From the NCBI RefSeq assembly GCF_005886105.2, contig NZ_PNCO02000001.1:1485001-1549000 (forward strand): 64,000 bases of DNA, read 5' to 3'. How positions within the stretch are numbered: the stretch's first letter is position 1; every line of letters begins with the position of its first letter. The translations under genes and the position numbers were made by a program. This stretch comes from Pseudoalteromonas galatheae (GTDB taxonomy: Bacteria > Pseudomonadota > Gammaproteobacteria > Enterobacterales > Alteromonadaceae). Positions 46,920-55,137 of this stretch are shown here, piece by piece. The notes beneath the pieces were generated by a model. The model was not told the origin of the DNA, ran no database searches, and saw only the letters and a list, made by a program, of their open reading frames with translations.

Positions 46920-46950
46920 TTTTTGCGTGTCAGCAGGTTACCCCTAACGC

Positions 46951-47060
46951 GAAACGCGCATCAACATTAGTTAGGAGCGGGTTCATTCCGCGATCTTTTG
47001 AGTGCGGTTCCTTCTAAAATCTGATGTCGCAATAAATCACGACCTACGAGTTTTAGTAAT
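46951..47060. repeat. BIME-like repeat, copy A
   Basis: A unit of about 110 bp containing a REP-like arm (TTAGGAGCGGGTTCATTCCGC) and a second arm in reverse orientation ending CACGACCTAC. Both arms resemble REP heads (GTAGG) followed by a palindrome. Copy A has decayed stems: ATTCC in place of ACCCC, and TCGCAATAAATCACGA. It is otherwise nearly identical to copy B, 151 bp to the right. Confidence 0.8.
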
Positions 47061-47101
47061 GATTTACCAGTGTTGCTGAGCTGTTAGGGTAAACCTTGTG
47101 C

Positions 47102-47211
47102 TAAACGCGCATCAACATTAGGTAGGAGCGGGTTCACCCCGCGATCTGTTGAGTGCGGTTCCTTCTAAAATCTGATATCGCGATAAATCACGACCTACCA
47201 GTTTTAGTCAC
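47102..47211. repeat. BIME-like repeat, copy B
   Basis: Same unit as copy A with an intact first hairpin (GCGGG-TTCAC-CCCGC). The GTAGG head has its mirror CCTAC at the far end, so two REPs face each other. Shared flanks (ACGCGCATCAACATTAG on the left, AGTTTTAGT on the right) show that A and B arose by local duplication. Confidence 0.82.
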
Positions 47212-47221
47212 GTTCTGCTAT

Positions 47222-47245
47222 TGTCCGCAAACTGTCCGGTGTCCG
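47222..47245. promoter_or_regulatory. Three TGTCCG direct repeats, candidate activator site
   Basis: TGTCCG occurs at 47222, 47233 and 47240, about 65-90 bp upstream of the -24 box of the sigma-54 promoter. That is a typical distance for an enhancer-binding protein. The same hexamer forms the inverted repeat at 47347-47364. The likely binder is the sigma-54 activator encoded in the same cluster (inference). Confidence 0.55.
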
Positions 47246-47309
47246 TCCAATCCCCTTGAATAAAGCCGTTAAATCTCATAAATTTCATATAAAACAACAA
47301 TATAAATTC

Positions 47310-47325
47310 TGGCACGCTACTTGTA
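47310..47325 (+). promoter_or_regulatory. Sigma-54 promoter for the ABC export operon
   Basis: TGGCACG-N4-TTGTA matches the sigma-54 consensus TGGCACG-N4-TTGCW at all but one base (T for C at -12), with exact spacing. Transcription would start near 47336, about 40 nt before the adaptor gene. A sigma-54 activator gene lies in the same cluster. Confidence 0.75.
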
Positions 47326-47346
47326 ATTAGTTACTCATGATAATCT

Positions 47347-47364
47347 CGGACACTCACGTGTCCG
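47347..47364. promoter_or_regulatory. 7-bp inverted repeat in the leader
   Basis: CGGACAC-TCAC-GTGTCCG is a perfect inverted repeat just upstream of the GGAGG ribosome site. It lies downstream of the predicted transcription start, so it could act as a protein site or as an mRNA hairpin. Confidence 0.6.
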
Positions 47365-47376
47365 CATGGAGGTAGC

Positions 47377-48645
47377 ATGATTAAAGATACAAGTGCGCAA
47401 GACAAACAAATCGCAAAAAAGCGAACCATAAAAAAGCCTGTAATTGCGTTATTGGCCGTTGGCATCACATTAGGTGGACTAACCAGTGCTTGGTCAAGTA
47501 TTAACACTATTCTATCAGCAGAGCAGACCGTATCGCGGGAGCAAGTACGTCTCGCCACAGTAGTGAGAGGTGATATCAGCGAAGATCTTCGTGTTGAAGG
47601 GCGTACGCTCGCTGCGAATAATCCAGATTTATATGCCATCGCATCGGGCACAGTAACGCTAAACGTTAAACCTGGTGATGCCATCAAAGCGGGGCAAGCG
47701 TTGCTTAGGATAGATAGTCCTGAACTAACCAATCGTTTACTACAAGAAGAGGCTACGTTCGAACGTTTACAAACGGAAGTTGAGCGCCAACGGATCTCGA
47801 TTAAACAGCAGCTACTCGATACCGAACAACGCATGGAAATGGCGAAAGTAGACTTAGAAGCGGCAGAGCGTGAAATGGCGCGCTCAAAACAAAGCATCGA
47901 AAAGCAAATTATCTCAAAATTAGAGCTTGAACAGTCAATGGTTGAACTTAAGCGCGCGCAGCTACAAGAGCGGCACGCCATCGAGTCGCTAAAGCTTGAG
48001 CAAGAGCGACTTGCGTTTGAGCTAAAAAGTAGTGAACTGAGCCTAACCAGACAGCAGCATATTTTAGAAGAAGTGCAGCGTCAGGTAGCAGCACTTAATA
48101 TTATTTCGCCGTTATCAGGCATTGTTGGTACTGTGCATGTCCAACAAAAGCAGTTTGTACAGCGAGATGCCGCATTAATATCACTGGTTGACCTTTCTGA
48201 GCTTGAAGTTGAAGCACAAATACCAGAAATTTACGCCGACAACCTGGGGGTCGGCATGGCCGCTGAAGTATTTATCAATCAATACCAATATCATGCGAAG
48301 CTGGTCGCTATTTCCCCTGAAATCGAAGCTGGTCGCGTCAGTGCTCGGGTGCGCTTTGACGAGCAGCCAAGCGGCCTTCGCCAAAATCAAAAGGTATCTA
48401 CAAGAATTATCCTATCGCAAAAGCAAGATGTGCTCAAAGTAAGGCGTGGTGCATTTGTTGAAACCGGTGCCGGGCGTTTTACCTATGCGGTTGTCGGTGA
48501 GCAGGCTGATCAAACACCAATTCAGATTGGTGTAAAAAGTATTTCTGAAGTTGAGATTATTGAAGGCCTGAGTGAAGGGCAAGAAATCGTGATTTCAAGT
48601 TTAGAACCGTTCAATAAAAAAGCGCGAGTGCTACTCGGGAAGTAG
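47377..48645 (+). CDS. HlyD/MacA-type periplasmic adaptor
   Basis: Membrane-fusion protein of 422 residues that would link an inner-membrane ABC transporter to an outer-membrane channel. One N-terminal membrane segment (KKPVIALLAVGITLGGLTSAW, about 14-36) is followed by a half-lipoyl domain. A long coiled coil comes next (about 105-235, rich in E, Q, K and R). The second lipoyl half (ISPLSGIVGTVHVQQKQFVQRDAALISLVDLSELEVEAQIPE) and a beta-barrel/MP domain end the protein. GGAGG precedes the ATG. It is the first gene of the sigma-54-driven cluster. No TolC-type gene is nearby. Confidence 0.9.
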   Translation: MIKDTSAQDKQIAKKRTIKKPVIALLAVGITLGGLTSAWSSINTILSAEQTVSREQVRLATVVRGDISEDLRVEGRTLAANNPDLYAIASGTVTLNVKPGDAIKAGQALLRIDSPELTNRLLQEEATFERLQTEVERQRISIKQQLLDTEQRMEMAKVDLEAAEREMARSKQSIEKQIISKLELEQSMVELKRAQLQERHAIESLKLEQERLAFELKSSELSLTRQQHILEEVQRQVAALNIISPLSGIVGTVHVQQKQFVQRDAALISLVDLSELEVEAQIPEIYADNLGVGMAAEVFINQYQYHAKLVAISPEIEAGRVSARVRFDEQPSGLRQNQKVSTRIILSQKQDVLKVRRGAFVETGAGRFTYAVVGEQADQTPIQIGVKSISEVEIIEGLSEGQEIVISSLEPFNKKARVLLGK

Positions 48646-48686
48646 CGCCAGCTTTCGTTGCGAATAAGAATTAGAAGGAATAGACA

Positions 48687-49382
48687 ATGTTAAAAATGAA
48701 TGAAGTAAGCAAAATCTATCGCACAGATCTGATTGAGACCCATGCACTCAGTAATGTGAATTTGACCATTGAAGAAGGGGAATTTATTGCGGTCACAGGC
48801 CCGTCAGGATCGGGTAAAACGACCTTTTTGAACATTGCGGGTTTATTAGAGCGTTTTGAGCGCGGTGATTATTTTCTAGATGGTGAAAACGTTGCCAATC
48901 TTAACGATAAAAAGCTATCACAACTACGAAACGAAAAAATTGGCTTTATCTTCCAAGGCTTTAACCTTATCAGTGACTTATCTTTATATGACAACGTTGA
49001 AGTCCCCCTTATTTTTAGGGGAATAAAAGCCAATGAGCGTAAAAAGCGCATTGAAGAAGCACTCGAACTCGTTGGGCTTGCCAGCCGAATGAAGCATTAT
49101 CCTGCACAGCTCAGTGGCGGGCAACAGCAACGTGTTGCTATTGCCAGAGCACTGGCGGGGAAACCGCGATTCCTATTGGCGGATGAGCCAACGGGAAATT
49201 TAGACAGCTTAATGGCAAGGCAAGTGATGGACTTATTACAAGAGGTAAACCAAGCGGGTACTACATTGATTATGGTAACGCATGACAATGAACTGGCTCG
49301 AAGAGCTGGTCGCAACATTCAAATTCTTGATGGTGAACTCACTGACATCACTAAATCTCAACTAACCGAACTGGCAGTGTAG
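48687..49382 (+). CDS. MacB/LolD-type ABC ATPase
   Basis: A 231-residue ATPase. It has Walker A GPSGSGKTTFLN (about 37), the Q-loop FQGFNLISDLSLYDNVEVPL, signature LSGGQQQRVAIARALAG and Walker B FLLADEPTGNLDS. This is the type VII (mechanotransmission) ABC group, which pairs with FtsX-like permeases and moves substrates within the periplasm or out of the cell. It lies between the adaptor gene and the two permease genes in one direction with short gaps. Confidence 0.93.
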   Translation: MLKMNEVSKIYRTDLIETHALSNVNLTIEEGEFIAVTGPSGSGKTTFLNIAGLLERFERGDYFLDGENVANLNDKKLSQLRNEKIGFIFQGFNLISDLSLYDNVEVPLIFRGIKANERKKRIEEALELVGLASRMKHYPAQLSGGQQQRVAIARALAGKPRFLLADEPTGNLDSLMARQVMDLLQEVNQAGTTLIMVTHDNELARRAGRNIQILDGELTDITKSQLTELAV

Positions 49383-49391
49383 GAGCAGGCA

Positions 49392-50753
49392 ATGAAAGAG
49401 TTAGTACTTTTAGCTTGGCAAGGGTTAAAGCAAAAGCCCAAACTGAGTGCACTAATGATAATCAACCTTGCAGTTGGGATCACTTTAATGTTGACTATGT
49501 CAGCCATAGTAAAACAAAGCAGTAGCGAAGTCATTGGTTATAAGGCAAACAGCTTATTTACGGCAGGCCTCAATTATTATGATGCGGTGGTAGATGTTGT
49601 CGACTTTAGACAATTTCCTCGCTGGACTTTTCAAGATGCCCAAGCACTTAAGCAAGCGGATTTATCGTACGAGCACCTATCGTTTAACTACACCACGGAG
49701 TTTATCGTTGGTCTTGCTGATAACTCAGTTAGGCCTATTAGTGTAGAGGCATCTGGTACAGATAGAGAGATGTTTAATGTACTAGATGCGCCGTTTATTT
49801 ACGGTACTTCTTGGAACGAAAAAAGCCAGCAAAGTAGTGAAGCGGTGGCTGTGATCAGTAAAAACGTCAACGACCATCTATTTGGTGGGGCGAATTCTGT
49901 TGGACAGTTTATTCAAGTTCAAGGAGAACAAATACAAGTCGTGGGCGTGGTTGATTTAAGCAATTATAAACGTCGCTTCCAAGATTTGAGCTTTAGCAAT
50001 AATTACAACCACGATGTTTTTATTCCGCTAAATTATGCTTATGCGCAAAACTTTCCGAGAACGGGGCAAGTAACGTGCAGAACTGACGAGTTATACACTG
50101 CAACTAACCCGAGAAGTGGCAGTATCGACATGTTGAAAAGTACTGAATGTGGTTATTTGACGGTTTGGTTCCAGTATCAAGAAGACAAGAAGACGGCGCA
50201 TCTTGCAGAACTAAAAACCTGGTTAAATAACTATATCGTTAACCAACAAGAAGTTGGCCGGTTTCAACATACTAACCTTACTAGTTTTTATAGCATGGGT
50301 GAGCTGTATATTTTGATCCAGCGCTTTATGGCGTGGGAAGCCATTTATCTGACTTTTTCGTATTTATTATTTGGCATTTGTTTAGTGAATACAGTGGGGA
50401 TCCTACTGGCCAAATTCCAAGCCAATCGCAAGCTTATTTCTCTTTACCGAGCCCTCGGTGCAAATCGTAGAGTGATCATGAAAATTCATTTTCTAGAAAT
50501 TCTCATGCTCACGGTTGCATCTGTGCTGTTTGGTTTTGTACTAGCATTTGCAGGACTCGAGTTGATGTTCCATCTGCGTATGTATCAGACGGATTATATG
50601 GCACTTGCTGAGCAAGTACGACAAATCTATCAGTTCGATGGTGAGCTGGCACTTTGGACGACTATTGGGATTTTCTTAGCGGTGGGTCTATCTGGGTTAT
50701 ATCCGGTATACCGCAGTAGCCGCGTATCACCAGCTGCAGAGTTAAGGGGATAA
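49392..50753 (+). CDS. FtsX/MacB-type ABC permease 1
   Basis: A 453-residue permease. One helix lies near the N-terminus (about 18-40), then comes a large periplasmic domain (about 45-310), then three C-terminal helices (about 320-345, 373-400 and 420-440). This is the MacB_PCD plus FtsX layout. The YRALGANRRVIMKIHFLEILM segment is the conserved coupling region, and SRVSPAAELRG ends the protein. It pairs with the next gene, two bases downstream, as a heterodimer (inference). Confidence 0.9.
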   Translation: MKELVLLAWQGLKQKPKLSALMIINLAVGITLMLTMSAIVKQSSSEVIGYKANSLFTAGLNYYDAVVDVVDFRQFPRWTFQDAQALKQADLSYEHLSFNYTTEFIVGLADNSVRPISVEASGTDREMFNVLDAPFIYGTSWNEKSQQSSEAVAVISKNVNDHLFGGANSVGQFIQVQGEQIQVVGVVDLSNYKRRFQDLSFSNNYNHDVFIPLNYAYAQNFPRTGQVTCRTDELYTATNPRSGSIDMLKSTECGYLTVWFQYQEDKKTAHLAELKTWLNNYIVNQQEVGRFQHTNLTSFYSMGELYILIQRFMAWEAIYLTFSYLLFGICLVNTVGILLAKFQANRKLISLYRALGANRRVIMKIHFLEILMLTVASVLFGFVLAFAGLELMFHLRMYQTDYMALAEQVRQIYQFDGELALWTTIGIFLAVGLSGLYPVYRSSRVSPAAELRG

Positions 50754-50755
50754 TC

Positions 50756-51976
50756 ATGGCGATTAAACATATTTTAAAGCTGATATTAAAGCAAAAGAGC
50801 ATTTCACTATTAATTATTCTACAAATCGCGATTACCGTGATGATTGTCAGCAACACGGCCTTTATCAGCTATGCAACGCTGCAAAACTGGTTAATTCCTT
50901 CAAAGCTGGAAGAGCAACAAATTCTCAATGTGACGACGCGTGTATTTGATACCTCAGTAAATGTCCAGTCACTTATCGAAAAGGATATTCAAGCGATTGA
51001 AAACGTACCGGGGGTTATTGGTGCATCTTATGCCGGTAGAGAACTGGTATTAAACAGCTTAGGCCCTGGGTGGACCATTTTTAAAGATACCCAACCAGAA
51101 ACGGATTATAGCGTGTTCGGCTACTTTGGCTTAGATGAAAAGGGAGTTGATGTACTTGGGCTTGAGCTCGTTGAAGGGCGCAGGTTTTATGCCAGCGAAT
51201 TTATTAAAGGCGATGAGACTACAAAAAATGCCGGCGTTATTATGATAAGTGACGACCTTGCCACGTCCTTATTTGGTGATAGCTCTGCTCTTGGAAAGTC
51301 GGTGTATATTTCAAGACAGCGTATCCCTCACCAAGTCGTTGGGGTATATAAAGGTAAAATGCTTGGTGAAAGTGCCACATATAGTCAACAACCCTACAAT
51401 TCGGGAGTTGTACCTGAAGTCATCTGGGGTAACCGTCAGCGGGCCAATTATTTAGTGCGAGTAGAGGAAGGCGTATCTGAGCGCATTCTAGAAGAGGTCG
51501 AAACAGCGCTTTATCATTCTGAGGGCCGTATGGTAGAGAGAGTTGAATTTGTAGCGCGTGCTAAAAAGCGTTTGTGGGATGGCCGCAGCACCTTTGCACT
51601 CACCATGGCAGGTATAAGCGGCATCGCTTGTGTGGTCACCGCGCTCGGTATAGTCGCACTTGTCAGCTTTTCTGTTAGCCTTAGAAAGAAAGATCATGGT
51701 GTACTTCGTGCACTAGGCGCATCTAAAGGTAAAGTGATGTGGTCTTTAATTAAAGAAAATACAATTTTAGTCTGTATCGGTTTAGTGCTAGGCTTTGGTC
51801 TCTCGATTTTGCTTTACTATTTTTTGATGAATAATGTTCGAGTGCAAAGTGTGGTAGAGATACCGTTATTGGTTGGAGTAGCTATTTTTACTTGGCTTGT
51901 GAGTACATTGGCGGTGTACCTGCCTGCTAAGGAAGCCGCCAAAGTGTCGCCGGCGCAAGTAACTAAATCGAGTTAA
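50756..51976 (+). CDS. FtsX/MacB-type ABC permease 2
   Basis: A 406-residue partner permease with the same four-helix layout: N-terminal helix (SLLIILQIAITVMIVSNTAF), periplasmic domain (about 40-275), then three helices. LRALGASKGKVMWSLIKENTIL is the coupling segment and AAKVSPAQVTKSS ends the chain. It is distinct from permease 1 in sequence, so the transporter is likely a heterodimer. Periplasmic domains of this family bind peptides or macrolides, but the substrate is unknown. Confidence 0.9.
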   Translation: MAIKHILKLILKQKSISLLIILQIAITVMIVSNTAFISYATLQNWLIPSKLEEQQILNVTTRVFDTSVNVQSLIEKDIQAIENVPGVIGASYAGRELVLNSLGPGWTIFKDTQPETDYSVFGYFGLDEKGVDVLGLELVEGRRFYASEFIKGDETTKNAGVIMISDDLATSLFGDSSALGKSVYISRQRIPHQVVGVYKGKMLGESATYSQQPYNSGVVPEVIWGNRQRANYLVRVEEGVSERILEEVETALYHSEGRMVERVEFVARAKKRLWDGRSTFALTMAGISGIACVVTALGIVALVSFSVSLRKKDHGVLRALGASKGKVMWSLIKENTILVCIGLVLGFGLSILLYYFLMNNVRVQSVVEIPLLVGVAIFTWLVSTLAVYLPAKEAAKVSPAQVTKSS

Positions 51977-51991
51977 TAATAAAAACAATAC

Positions 51992-52007
51992 AGCCCCGAA
52001 AGGGGCT
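51992..52007. other. GNRA-loop hairpin between permease 2 and the activator gene
   Basis: AGCCCC-GAAA-GGGGCT is a 6-bp GC stem closed by a GAAA tetraloop, followed by AAATCT rather than a T-run. It is likely an RNA processing or stability element that lets transporter and regulator genes be expressed at different levels. Confidence 0.5.
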
Positions 52008-52036
52008 AAATCTACAAATTAGGATCAAAAGCGTTC

Positions 52037-53356
52037 ATGAGTGTATTGGTAATTGACGATAATCCGGATGTAATTCAAGCAATTAAAGTCCTCTTATTGC
52101 TCAATGATATTCAGTGTGAAGGCGTGACTTCTCCGCAGCAAGGCTTAGAGATGGTACGTAGTAAACAGTTCGACTTGGTCATTCAAGATATGAACTTTAC
52201 CAGAGACACCACCAGCGGGGCAGAAGGTAAAGCCCTATATAAAGCAATCAGAGATTTAGAGCCTGATTTACCTATCATTTTATTGACCGCTTGGACAAAT
52301 CTTGAAATGGCGGTGGAGCTAATTAAAGATGGTGCGGCAGACTACTTAGCCAAACCTTGGAAAGACCATAAACTCGTCACCTCAGTGAAAAACTTGCTCG
52401 AAATGCGAGAACTACAAGAACAAGTTAGTAGCGCCGCTAATCAGCGCAATACCAGATTACAGAAGCTAAAAGCGCAATACGATCTGTGTGGTGTGGTGGT
52501 AGCCGATCCTGCCATGTTGAGCTTGCTTGAAATGGCAACTCAGGTTGCCCATTCTGATGCACCAATATTGATCACAGGACCAAACGGGGCAGGTAAAGAA
52601 AAAATTGCAGAAATTGTGCAAGCCAATAGTAGCTATAAACATAAACCCTTTATTAAGGTAAATGCAGGAGCTATTCCAGCTGACCTGATTGAGGCCGAAT
52701 TATTTGGGGTTGAAAGTGGTGCGTATACAGGCGCACAAAAATCGAGGGCTGGGCGCTTTGAAGCGGCTGATGGCGGGACATTATTTTTGGACGAAATTGG
52801 TAACTTGTCTTTGGCAGGGCAACAAAAATTACTGAGGGTTTTACAAAGTGGTGAGTTTGAACGCGTTGGCAGCACGATAACAAAGAGGGTGAATGTTAGG
52901 GTGATCAGTGCCACCAACAGTAATTTACCAGAGGCCATTCGGGCAGGTACTTTTAGAGAAGACTTATATTATCGTATCAATATGATTGAGTTAAAGCTGC
53001 CGCCACTATCTGAGCGAAAAGAAGATATTGCCGTGTTAGTGGATCACTTTTTGCCTAGCAATAAGAGTTTGAGTAACGCAGCTATGAAGCAGTTAAAGCA
53101 TCATACTTGGCCTGGAAACGTTAGAGAGCTTGAAAACACCATAGCCCGTGCTGTGTTGCTGAGCCCCGGGCAAGAAATTGAGTGTGAGCATTTAGCAATT
53201 CAAATACCACAACATGAAGAGCCGCTTGAATATACACAAGCAGATATCGAAGCTGCATTAGACAGCGCTGATGGCGTCGTCAGTAAAGCCGCAAGAAAGC
53301 TTGGATTAAGTCGGCAAGCACTATATCGGAGAATGGAGAAATTTGGCTTAAAATGA
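52037..53356 (+). CDS. NtrC-family sigma-54 response regulator
   Basis: A 439-residue activator. The receiver domain (1-120) has phospho-acceptor D51 in VIQDMNF. The AAA+ domain (about 155-375) has an unusual P-loop, GPNGAGKE at 181-188, where GESGTGKE is usual. The sigma-54-contact loop reads GAYTGA (228-233) instead of GAFTGA. FLDEIGNLSLAGQQKLLRVLQ is the Walker B region. A Fis-type helix-turn-helix ends the chain (VVSKAARKLGLSRQALYRRMEKFGLK). Translation is coupled to the kinase by a 4-bp ATGA overlap. It probably drives the sigma-54 promoter upstream of the adaptor gene. Confidence 0.93.
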   Translation: MSVLVIDDNPDVIQAIKVLLLLNDIQCEGVTSPQQGLEMVRSKQFDLVIQDMNFTRDTTSGAEGKALYKAIRDLEPDLPIILLTAWTNLEMAVELIKDGAADYLAKPWKDHKLVTSVKNLLEMRELQEQVSSAANQRNTRLQKLKAQYDLCGVVVADPAMLSLLEMATQVAHSDAPILITGPNGAGKEKIAEIVQANSSYKHKPFIKVNAGAIPADLIEAELFGVESGAYTGAQKSRAGRFEAADGGTLFLDEIGNLSLAGQQKLLRVLQSGEFERVGSTITKRVNVRVISATNSNLPEAIRAGTFREDLYYRINMIELKLPPLSERKEDIAVLVDHFLPSNKSLSNAAMKQLKHHTWPGNVRELENTIARAVLLSPGQEIECEHLAIQIPQHEEPLEYTQADIEAALDSADGVVSKAARKLGLSRQALYRRMEKFGLK

Positions 53357-54690
53357 CGATATCTCTTCAAGCAGCTGTGTCTGCATGCTTATTTGTATCA
53401 TTATTGGTGTTTGCGGCTATTTTATGGCTGGCAGCTTCATTTGCAATACCACTTACTCTGGCAATTCCGGTGGGGCTCCTTTTTGCAACGGTATTTGGCA
53501 TTGTCGGTATCAGTTATTTTTTTTCTCGCCAACGGCGGATCATAGATTGCTTAACGGACGGGATCCGCAGTTTTAAAGATCAAGACTTCTCAGTTCAAAT
53601 TACCCACTTTGAAAGCATAGAAATGTCTGACTTAATTCTGGAATATAATCGTTTATCGACGACATTAAAAAAACAGCGCCACGCTACTAGCCAAAGGGAG
53701 TTACTACTCGATACCATTTTGCAGGTGTCGCCGGTGTCGATTATATTACTCAATCAGTTTGATCAGGTTGTATATGCCAACGACAAAGCTGGGAAATTAC
53801 TCAATAACAAAAAATCTTTAAGTGGCCTTGTACTTCATCATGCCATCGCGAATGCAGAGCCTAAGCTGCAAACAATTTTGCTACAAAAAGAATCCGGGTT
53901 TGTGACCTTTCAAGCCAATGATGAAAAGCAAAGCTATTACTTTTCAAGGCAGAGTATCACACTCAACCACCAGCCACATGTATTGCTAATGTGTCAAAAC
54001 TTATCTAGCGAAATGAGCCGTCAAGAGGTGGGACTTTGGAAAAACGCCATTCGCCTGATAAGTCATGAGCTCAATAATTCATTAGCGCCCATTTCTTCGT
54101 TGACTAACTCCGCAAATACGATTGTTGAGCGTAGCGCTAAAGAACAAAATCATACCTTAGTCCAGTTGCTACCTGATATGCTGGCAACCATTAATCGCCG
54201 CACCGAAAACTTGAGTGAGTTTGTGGCTAAATATAGCGAATTTGCAAGATTACCGGCTCCTAATATTTCAGAGCAACCCTTGCAGCCCTTACTTGATACC
54301 GTTGGTAAGCTTTATGACTTTACTTCGCTGGCACCACTTCCTGTGGAGCGCGCTTTTTTTGATCCCATACAGGTAGAGCAGGTGATGATTAATTTGGTTA
54401 AAAACGCCCATGAGTCAGGATCTAAAATAGATGAAATAGGCGTGAAGCTGCTGGTTAATTATCAACGCCTGATAGTCGTGGTTGTTGATAGAGGTGTAGG
54501 AATGGAAGAAGAAAAGCTAGCAAACGCAGTACTGCCATTCTTTTCTACTAAACCAAGTGGCACAGGGATAGGGCTGAGTATTTGTAATGAAGTCGCCATT
54601 GCCCACGGTGGACAACTTAAGCTATTTAATCGCGAAAAGGGCGGACTAATGGTGCAGTTTGATCTACCCCTCGTTGCACCAAAAACATAG
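53353..54690 (+). CDS. Histidine kinase with minimal periplasmic region
   Basis: A 445-residue sensor kinase. Two N-terminal helices (about 5-27 and 31-52) are joined by only a few residues, so there is no periplasmic sensor domain. A PAS-like domain follows (about 120-215). The phospho-acceptor is H238 in LISHELNNSLAPISSLTNS, and the ATPase domain has NLVKNAHESG, DRGVGM and GTGIGLSICNEVA. The HELNNSLAPI box groups it with NtrY-type kinases. Such intramembrane-sensing kinases in other bacteria often read the state of a partner transporter, which fits this cluster. Confidence 0.92.
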   Translation: MTISLQAAVSACLFVSLLVFAAILWLAASFAIPLTLAIPVGLLFATVFGIVGISYFFSRQRRIIDCLTDGIRSFKDQDFSVQITHFESIEMSDLILEYNRLSTTLKKQRHATSQRELLLDTILQVSPVSIILLNQFDQVVYANDKAGKLLNNKKSLSGLVLHHAIANAEPKLQTILLQKESGFVTFQANDEKQSYYFSRQSITLNHQPHVLLMCQNLSSEMSRQEVGLWKNAIRLISHELNNSLAPISSLTNSANTIVERSAKEQNHTLVQLLPDMLATINRRTENLSEFVAKYSEFARLPAPNISEQPLQPLLDTVGKLYDFTSLAPLPVERAFFDPIQVEQVMINLVKNAHESGSKIDEIGVKLLVNYQRLIVVVVDRGVGMEEEKLANAVLPFFSTKPSGTGIGLSICNEVAIAHGGQLKLFNREKGGLMVQFDLPLVAPKT

Positions 54691-54759
54691 TATTGTCATT
54701 GTACTAACCCATATCGAGTAGGCGCAGATCCACCCAGCGTTTTTTGATTCCGCATTTCG

Positions 54760-54848
54760 GGTGGGAGCGGGTTCACCCCGCGATCTTTTTGGTTTTAATG
54801 CCGTACCTTAGGGGCGGAAATCCTGTGTCGTGATAAATCACGACCTAC
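54760..54848. repeat. BIME-like repeat, copy C
   Basis: It begins GGTGGGAGCGGG with hairpin GCGGG-TTCAC-CCCGC. It ends with TCGTGAT-AA-ATCACGA followed by CCTAC, a second REP in reverse orientation. Both stems are intact. Confidence 0.85.
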
Positions 54849-54906
54849 AAATAACAAGCTTCACAAATTTATTTGGTTGATCTCATTTTTTGCTAAATCT
54901 ATATCG

Positions 54907-54998
54907 GGTGGGAGCGGGTTCACCCCGCGATCTTTTTGCCTCTAATGCTGCACTCTAAGCCGCGGAAATCTTTTTGTCGTGATAAATCACGACCTACC
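54907..54998. repeat. BIME-like repeat, copy D
   Basis: Same two facing REPs as copy C, with both stems intact and the ending CGACCTACC. The interior (TCTAATGCTGCACTCTAAGC) matches copy E more closely than copy C. Confidence 0.85.
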
Positions 54999-55046
54999 AG
55001 TCAGCTGCGCTGCTAAAGCAAATATTGTCCTAAAAGCTCAATTTCT

Positions 55047-55137
55047 GGTGGGAGCGGGTTCACCCCGCGATCTTTTTGGCTCTAATGCCGCACTTTAAGC
55101 CGCGGGAATCTTTGTGCCCAGATAAATCACGACCCAC
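55047..55137. repeat. BIME-like repeat, copy E
   Basis: The left REP is intact (GGTGGGAGCGGGTTCACCCC). The right arm is mutated (CCCAGATAAATCACGACCCAC), so its stem is weakened. It lies about 80 bp before the small membrane-protein gene. Confidence 0.83.

Larger units (their letters stand above)
46920..47376. other. Intergenic region with two REP/BIME repeats and a sigma-54 promoter
   Basis: No gene is seen. The left part holds two near-identical repeats of about 110 bp (46951-47060 and 47102-47211). The right part holds TGTCCG direct repeats, a sigma-54-type promoter and an inverted repeat, all described separately. The region marks the boundary between the catabolic genes and the ABC export module. 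Confidence 0.85.

Noticed and set aside
46951-47211. Direct repeats considered as a CRISPR array
   Set aside because: Only two units of about 110 bp with internal hairpins and facing heads; no short repeat/spacer pattern and no cas genes.
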